Part shown: one piece after another, positions 59,766 through 64,000 of the stretch
How positions within the stretch are numbered: position 1 is the first letter of the stretch
Layout of the letters: each line of letters opens with the position of its first letter
Origin: Dyadobacter sp. CY347
GTDB taxonomy: Bacteria > Bacteroidota > Bacteroidia > Cytophagales > Spirosomataceae
Assembly (NCBI RefSeq): GCF_021502655.1
Contig: NZ_JAKFFT010000002.1
Coordinates: 1,116,001-1,180,000, forward strand
DNA length: 64,000 bases
Reading direction: 5' to 3'
Program-made: the position numbers and the translations under genes
The notes under the pieces: generated by a model
Seen by the model: only the letters and a program-made list of their open reading frames with translations
Told to the model about the DNA's origin: nothing
Databases searched by the model: none

Positions 59766-59957
59766 CACGTCATCTTTACCAATAGGAAGTGAAATGTGCA
59801 TCAACCGTCCTTTTTCATTTTCAGCAAGTCGCTCGGCGCCGGGCATATCCGACATGCGGTGAACCGCCAGAAATTCGCCTCCGAAAACGGATTTGTAAAA
59901 GTTGAAGGCCTCTTCGGATTTACCGTCGAAGTTGAGATAGGTGTTTAGCTTTGCCAT
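59529..59957 (-). CDS. VOC family protein (PhnB-like)
   Basis: A 142-residue glyoxalase-fold protein of the PhnB/DUF1428-like group: LNTYLNFDGKSEEAFNFYKSVFGGEF at the start and FWGDYFGSFHDKFGIGWMINY at the end match the family. Metal ligands could be the Glu/His residues of this fold but no specific reaction can be stated. A second member of the same group lies at 63490-63897. Confidence 0.82.
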   Translation of the reverse strand: MAKLNTYLNFDGKSEEAFNFYKSVFGGEFLAVHRMSDMPGAERLAENEKGRLMHISLPIGKDDVLMASDIVPSMGHKLVTGNYAYISVFTDGRDEADRLFAGLSEGGEIEMAMEDTFWGDYFGSFHDKFGIGWMINYPKQDN

Positions 59958-60049
59958 GACGAATAAGTTTAAGTTGGATAAGGTGGATTGAAACTCAAAT
60001 CAATAAGCCAAAATTAGGGTGTTGACACTAACCGCATCATCCGCAATGA

Positions 60050-60241
60050 GGACAATCACAGGGGGAGGTTGGGACAATTGCGCAAGAAAGCTTATATTAC
60101 CATAAACGAACCCTTTTCTATGGCTTGGCATATGCACTCCGGCCTTTGGATTACACGGTAACGCCCAACGAACTGATCATCCGACCATCATTCGATACAG
60201 TTGTCAACCGGCAACGTATTGTCTTAGACGGTAATGATTAA
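60050..60241 (+). pseudogene. Start-less fragment, perhaps of a SusC-type STN domain
   Basis: A 63-codon open frame without start contains YHKRTLFYGLAYALRPLDYT followed by VTPNELIIRPSFDTVVN and ends at TAA 60239-60241. The pattern (helix, then beta strands with LxYTVTxNxLIIRP) recalls the STN domain that precedes SusC plugs. No neighbouring receptor exists. Low confidence; it may also be chance coding. Apart from this, the 313-base gap between 59958 and 60270 holds nothing I could identify. Confidence 0.2.
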
Positions 60242-60270
60242 TATATTTGTTCTACAAGCAGTGAAAGAAT

Positions 60271-60675
60271 ATGGAAGAAGGACAGACAGTTCACCTCGCT
60301 GATGATGACGAGGACGATAGAATGCTGATTAAGGACGCTTTACAGGAAGCCAACCCCAATCTGACGGTTATCGAAGCAGAAAATGGTAAGGAATTAATTG
60401 AGAATGTAAAAGATGCAGGCGACATCTCCGGGACAGTCGTGCTGGTGGATATGAATATGCCCAAAATGAATGGCATTGAGGCTATTCAGGAAATCAGGGC
60501 GGAGCCCGGGCTGGAAAAATTACCCGCTGTAATGATGTCCACGTCAAGTAATCCCGAACTGAAAAAGAAGGCGCTGGCCGCCGGAGCAGACGATTTTATT
60601 GTAAAACCCAACACATTCAAAGCATTGCTTGACATTACAAAAAGCATCCTCGCCCGTTTCCTGGGAAAGAGGTGA
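60271..60675 (+). CDS. Single-domain response regulator
   Basis: A 134-residue receiver protein without output domain. Acidic pocket ADDDEDDR (residues 11-18), phospho-acceptor Asp in VLVDMNMPKMNG (near 59), conserved Ser/Thr MMSTSS, and Lys in DFIVKPNTF. Alone with no kinase next to it; it probably works by phosphorelay or protein-protein contact, as CheY-like Bacteroidota proteins do. Confidence 0.92.
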   Translation: MEEGQTVHLADDDEDDRMLIKDALQEANPNLTVIEAENGKELIENVKDAGDISGTVVLVDMNMPKMNGIEAIQEIRAEPGLEKLPAVMMSTSSNPELKKKALAAGADDFIVKPNTFKALLDITKSILARFLGKR

Positions 60676-60769
60676 TATTTATTTTGATACATTATTTTGC
60701 CAATCTCAAATCCTTTTATTTCAAACCACAACGATTCTTTTAAAATAAGGACTTTTTGACAAAAAATAT

Positions 60770-60777
60770 TAACTTTG
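60770..60777 (+). promoter_or_regulatory. -7 box upstream of the MpaB-type gene
   Basis: TAACTTTG, an exact TAnnTTTG box 43 bases before the ATG at 60821. No clear -33 element was found. Confidence 0.4.
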
Positions 60778-60820
60778 TAATTCAAAGTACTTTTTAAATT
60801 TTGATTTAAGTGAATACGAG

Positions 60821-61585
60821 ATGGAATGGTTTGTGAAAGAAGATTCTGTTGTGCGTGAGATCTGGGGAAATGCGGATACGATCCTTTTCATTTTTGCCGG
60901 AGCCTCCGCCGAATTTGCCGTCAATAAGTCTGTGGATTGGCTGTATTTCACTGGAAAACTCCCCGCAGATCCGCTGGGGAGGCTGTTCTCAACTGTTACT
61001 TATGCCCGCCGCATTGTATTTTCAGAATATCAGGCAGCATTGCAGGCCATTGACCAGATCACAGCTATTCATCAAAAAGTGGAAAATGAGCGCGGCGCAA
61101 AAATTCCGGACTGGGCATACCGCGACGTGCTGTTTATGCTGATCGACTATTCGATACGCTCATTTGAACTCCTGGAAAGGAAACTTACCGGGGAAGAGAA
61201 GGCCGAGGTGTTTGAGGTCTTTCACAATGTCGGTTCGAGAATGGGCATCGGTGGCTTGCCGGCTACTTATGAAGCTTGGCTGGCCATGAGACAAAAGCAG
61301 CTTAATGAGAATTTTGTCAAGAGCGCGTTTTCTGTTGATTTATATAAACAATACAAAAAGCATCTTGGCTTGCCGCGTTATGTAATGCTCAAAGAAGTGC
61401 AGGTTCAGCTTGTTCCTCAGCGCATTAGCCGGCTGCTTTCCCTGGGAAACTGGTCCGCTTTGCAAGTAATTCTTCCGGCTTACAAAATGGCCCGCAGCTT
61501 TAAGCTCCACCAGTTTGTTAAAAATTTAATTCTGCCTGCAAAGTACCAGATGGAAATAGCTGGGCTGGATGCGGGCACGCATTGA
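60821..61585 (+). CDS. Oxygenase MpaB family protein (DUF2236)
   Basis: A 254-residue soluble protein of the rubber-oxygenase/MpaB family, which can bind a heme or metal. The conserved blocks DSVVREIWGNADTILFIFAGASAEFAVNKSVDWLYFTGKLPADPLGRLFSTVTYARRIVF, DWAYRDVLFMLIDYSIRSFELL and HNVGSRMGIGGLPATYEAW are all present. Its substrate is unknown; relatives oxidise lipids or polyisoprenoids, which is general family knowledge. It stands alone, 7 bases before the convergent DUF72 gene. Confidence 0.82.
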   Translation: MEWFVKEDSVVREIWGNADTILFIFAGASAEFAVNKSVDWLYFTGKLPADPLGRLFSTVTYARRIVFSEYQAALQAIDQITAIHQKVENERGAKIPDWAYRDVLFMLIDYSIRSFELLERKLTGEEKAEVFEVFHNVGSRMGIGGLPATYEAWLAMRQKQLNENFVKSAFSVDLYKQYKKHLGLPRYVMLKEVQVQLVPQRISRLLSLGNWSALQVILPAYKMARSFKLHQFVKNLILPAKYQMEIAGLDAGTH

Positions 61586-61592
61586 AAGGGCC

Positions 61593-62357
61593 TTATTTCA
61601 CGGGATTAACCGCCGCATTGAGCAAGTTGAGGTTGTTGATTGCTTCGCCCATGGTGTTGTTAAAATAGGCATAAACCGTTTTTCCCTCTGCTATCCAATC
61701 CTGGATCTGCTCTCCTGAATCGTATAAAAAGTCATCTTCATAGGTGCCCCGGTAATTGCCTTCGGGGCCGTGAAAGCGCAAATATTTAAATGCAGCGTCA
61801 GATTCCGGAAGGCCGGGCGACAAGCCAGGTTTGTCGTGAATGACGATTTCACAACCGAAATGTTCCATCAGCTCAAAAATCTCATCGTGATACCATGAGT
61901 CATGCCGAAATTCCAACGCCACATGCCAAAGTCTTTCAGGATCAGCGTCAGCAATTGTGGCCAGCAGATTTTCGAGTTGGGGCAGCATCATTGCTTTTAG
62001 GCTGGGAGGGAACTGCACAAGTAAAGCGCCTTTTTTGTCACCAATGTGGTCAATTACCTGAACAAACTTCTTTACATCCTCAGGGTTAAAGACAAGCCCT
62101 TTGTTGTGTGAAATGTCCCGCCACAGTTTGAAGGTAAATTTGAAGTCGTCCGGCACCTGCAATGACCAGTTCCGGACCGTCGATGCAAGCGGGATTTTGT
62201 AGAACGAACTATTGATTTCAATGCTGTTAAACATTGACGCGTAGTAAGTTAAGCGGCTTGTATCTTTAAATTCTTCGGGATAAAATTGCTTGTTAGGCAC
62301 CGGCAGCATTAAACCGCTGGTGCCCGCATAAAATGGAGGATATTGCTTATCTGTCAT
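61593..62357 (-). CDS. DUF72 protein (YecE-like)
   Basis: A 254-residue TIM-barrel protein of DUF72: PFYAGTSGL, FYPEEFKDTSRLTYYASMFNSIEINSSFYKIP, ALLVQFPPSLKAM and HVALEFRHDSWYH and VYAYFNNTMGEAI all correspond to the family. The family is uncharacterised in biochemical detail; members resemble endonuclease IV and xylose isomerase folds. It is followed on the same strand by nothing related. Confidence 0.88.
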   Translation of the reverse strand: MTDKQYPPFYAGTSGLMLPVPNKQFYPEEFKDTSRLTYYASMFNSIEINSSFYKIPLASTVRNWSLQVPDDFKFTFKLWRDISHNKGLVFNPEDVKKFVQVIDHIGDKKGALLVQFPPSLKAMMLPQLENLLATIADADPERLWHVALEFRHDSWYHDEIFELMEHFGCEIVIHDKPGLSPGLPESDAAFKYLRFHGPEGNYRGTYEDDFLYDSGEQIQDWIAEGKTVYAYFNNTMGEAINNLNLLNAAVNPVK

Positions 62358-62411
62358 AAAACCGGATTTTGGATTTCCGTTACAGATAAAATCATTCCCG
62401 GCCGGTACTGA

Positions 62412-63275
62412 TCAAACCATTCCTTTCGCCAATTTGCCAACATAATCCCGAATGCTGATTTCCCCGCGCACAGGCGAGTCGCTCACCTCATATTTTTCTT
62501 CCAGCGTAATGTCCGTCATGGCGGCCATAGATTCTGCTGCATGTTGGGAAAAACCCATTTTTTTGAGAAAAGGAATCCACTCCGTGCGCGGAATAACTTC
62601 CGTATCCACCTGCTTTGCTAATGCTTCCGAGAATGCATTTCCTACATCTGCGGGTGTATATTCGGCCGGGCCTTCAATATAATATAGTCCTGTCCGCTCG
62701 ACCGGCTCGATCAGTAACTCAGCTGCAAACTTGCCAATCTCCTCCGGTGCGACCATTGGTAACTCAAAATCATCCGGATACAACGAATATATTTTTCCTT
62801 CCGTTTTGGCTGTTTGCAGAAAGCCATCCCAATTGCTCATATAATAGGCCGCCCGGACAATACTAAACGGAATGTGCGTTTCGGATAATTGCTGCTCCAT
62901 TTCATAAAGCACACCCAAATCGCCGACGCCTTCACCATCATGCGCTCCGTATGTTGACAAAGCCACAACCTTTTCCAATCCCGAGCCTTCCAGGGCCGCT
63001 ATAATGCTTGCTAAACTCTTTTTCTCCTCGGCAATGGTGTCTGTATCAGGCAGGGCAGGGGGATTTAGTAAAAAAAGCCGTTTCCCTGTGCGGAAAACCT
63101 GCCGCAGGGTTTCCACAGCGTGCACATCCGCGACAGCGACAACTGCTCTTTTTTGTCTGAATTTTTCTGCTTTTTCAGCATCACGGGTAATAACTGTAAC
63201 AGCCTCACCGCGGCTTAGCAATGTTTCTGCAACCGCAGAACCCACATGTCCGGTCGCTCCTAAGATTATATACAT
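62412..63275 (-). CDS. NmrA-like NAD(P)-binding oxidoreductase
   Basis: A 287-residue short-chain-type protein from ATG 63275 (the frame continues to 63299 but the nucleotide motif follows this start). GATGHVGSAVAETLLSRG (residues 6-23) is the Rossmann GxxGxxG motif. VALSTYGAHDGEGVGDLG and SIVRAAYYMSNW fit the NmrA/azoreductase group. The canonical SDR Tyr-Lys pair is not obvious, which also fits NmrA-type proteins that may be regulators rather than enzymes. Confidence 0.82.
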   Translation of the reverse strand: MYIILGATGHVGSAVAETLLSRGEAVTVITRDAEKAEKFRQKRAVVAVADVHAVETLRQVFRTGKRLFLLNPPALPDTDTIAEEKKSLASIIAALEGSGLEKVVALSTYGAHDGEGVGDLGVLYEMEQQLSETHIPFSIVRAAYYMSNWDGFLQTAKTEGKIYSLYPDDFELPMVAPEEIGKFAAELLIEPVERTGLYYIEGPAEYTPADVGNAFSEALAKQVDTEVIPRTEWIPFLKKMGFSQHAAESMAAMTDITLEEKYEVSDSPVRGEISIRDYVGKLAKGMV

Positions 63276-63435
63276 GGCTAAATTGGTTTGATGAAGCAAA
63301 AAACGCTACCAATTTTATACCAAACACCTAAAAATTCACCCCCGCAGTGACCTGTATTATGCTGGTTGGAACAGTTGGCGCGATGTCCCCCTTTCTTTGT
63401 CGCGTTTTCACACGGAGTAAGCCGTTTGTGTGATC

Positions 63436-63443
63436 TAATTTTG
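63436..63443 (+). promoter_or_regulatory. -7 box upstream of the second VOC gene
   Basis: TAATTTTG, an exact TAnnTTTG match 46 bases before the ATG at 63490. No -33 element was clear. Confidence 0.35.
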
Positions 63444-63489
63444 TTATGTAAAAACACTTAACAGGCTAAAAGCCACAAACTTCATAACC

Positions 63490-63897
63490 ATGGCAACTAT
63501 TGATTTGCATCCTTACCTCATGTTCGATGGCAACTGCCGCCCGGCATTTGAGTTCTACCAAAGCATTTTTGGCGGAGAGGTGAATTTCATGACTTACGGC
63601 GATATGGATGGAAGCTGCCCCGCCGGCATTCGCGACCACATTATGCACGGCACAATGATGGGAGGTTCCATAGAATTTATGGGTGGCGACGCCCCGGAAG
63701 GAATGCCGCTGGGAGCCGGGAAGATCGTGCTCTCTCTCAGCGGTTTTGATGAAGCCACTTTGCGTCAGAATTACGATGCATTAAGCGAAGAAGGCACCAT
63801 TGTTGTCCCACTGGACAGGCAGATGTGGGGCGACATTTTCGGCGCATTCCGCGATAAGTTCGGAATAGACTGGATGGTAAATATCAGGACGGCGTAG
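63490..63897 (+). CDS. VOC family protein (PhnB-like)
   Basis: A 135-residue protein of the same group as the one at 59.5-60.0 kb: LHPYLMFDGNCRPAFEFYQSIFGGEV, MHGTMMGGSIEFMGGDAP, RQMWGDIFGAFRDKFGIDWMVNI. The two share the LxFDGxxxxAFxFYxSxFGGE opening and the WGDxFGxFxDKFGIxWMxN ending, so they are paralogues. No reaction can be stated. Confidence 0.85.
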   Translation: MATIDLHPYLMFDGNCRPAFEFYQSIFGGEVNFMTYGDMDGSCPAGIRDHIMHGTMMGGSIEFMGGDAPEGMPLGAGKIVLSLSGFDEATLRQNYDALSEEGTIVVPLDRQMWGDIFGAFRDKFGIDWMVNIRTA

Positions 63898-63993
63898 GAA
63901 AGATCTTCACGTTAAAAATGACTGTCAATTTTTAGTACAAAATGTCGATATTTAGTAAAAATTTATTGATTTGAAAAACTAAAAAGCATTGAC

Positions 63994-64000
63994 ATGAAAA
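63994..64000 (+). CDS. Possible start of the next gene (cut by window edge)
   Basis: ATGAAAA begins at 63994 after an AT-rich stretch that carries two TTTAGTA motifs exactly 20 bases apart (63931, 63951). Too short to identify. Confidence 0.3.

Overview
The window looks like the chromosome of a Bacteroidota bacterium, most likely a Cytophagales / Dyadobacter-like species (lineage is inference; no rRNA is present). The reasons are a SusC/SusD pair with a DUF3823 protein, a type IX secretion C-terminal domain, a bacillithiol deacetylase (BshB1), many OM lipoproteins, and promoters of the Bacteroidota type (TTTG, about 18-20 nt, TAnnTTTG). No tRNA, rRNA, CRISPR array or prophage was seen.

Layout. 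1-8.6 kb holds envelope and redox housekeeping genes: partial outer-membrane protein, msrB lipoprotein, hybrid histidine kinase, bshB1, LysM/M23 endopeptidase, trxB, PD40/OmpA lipoprotein-like protein and queE. mnmE (8.7-10.05 kb) is followed by a degraded accessory patch (10.1-11.7 kb): a twice-frameshifted RhuM remnant, a strongly folded RNA candidate with its own promoter-like box, a small hypothetical gene, a large palindrome, and a HEPN remnant beside an intact MNT nucleotidyltransferase. 12.1-17 kb is a glycosyltransferase/MFS cluster. 17.0-21.1 kb is an iron-uptake operon (small Cys protein, TonB siderophore receptor, PepSY protein). A YefM/YoeB toxin-antitoxin pair, a T9SS-secreted ice-binding protein and an AraC regulator follow. 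24.4-30.2 kb is a SusC/SusD/DUF3823 unit, ending in a 22-bp tandem repeat array. 31.6-38.3 kb is an RND efflux operon with a TetR gene and two matching operator palindromes.

38.3-43.9 kb holds a GT39-type membrane glycosyltransferase, a Fic protein with two near-identical palindromes in its promoter, several small hypotheticals, an SGNH hydrolase, and an antitoxin with a PIN toxin interrupted by a stop codon. purL (44-47.6 kb) ends inside a REP-like palindrome that begins a 125-bp repeat array; a Y1 (IS200/RAYT-like) transposase lies next to it. 48.7-55.7 kb includes DUF6152/DUF6644 genes, a 2'-5' RNA ligase-like protein, a WG-repeat protein, a three-gene HipB/HipS/HipT-like module with a promoter palindrome, a 2OG oxygenase, and a Fpg/Nei-type DNA glycosylase whose zinc finger lies behind an in-frame TGA. 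55.8-64 kb is ordinary: MscS channel, KDPG-type aldolase, DUF3072, two VOC proteins, a lone receiver protein, MpaB-family oxygenase, DUF72 and an NmrA-type reductase.

The most notable items are the folded RNA with two mutually exclusive helices (10.66-10.83 kb), the split HipA-type module, the Fic double operator, the REP array/transposase pair, and three nonsense or frameshift lesions in toxin and repair genes. Gene functions are read from motifs and family memory only; no database search was possible.
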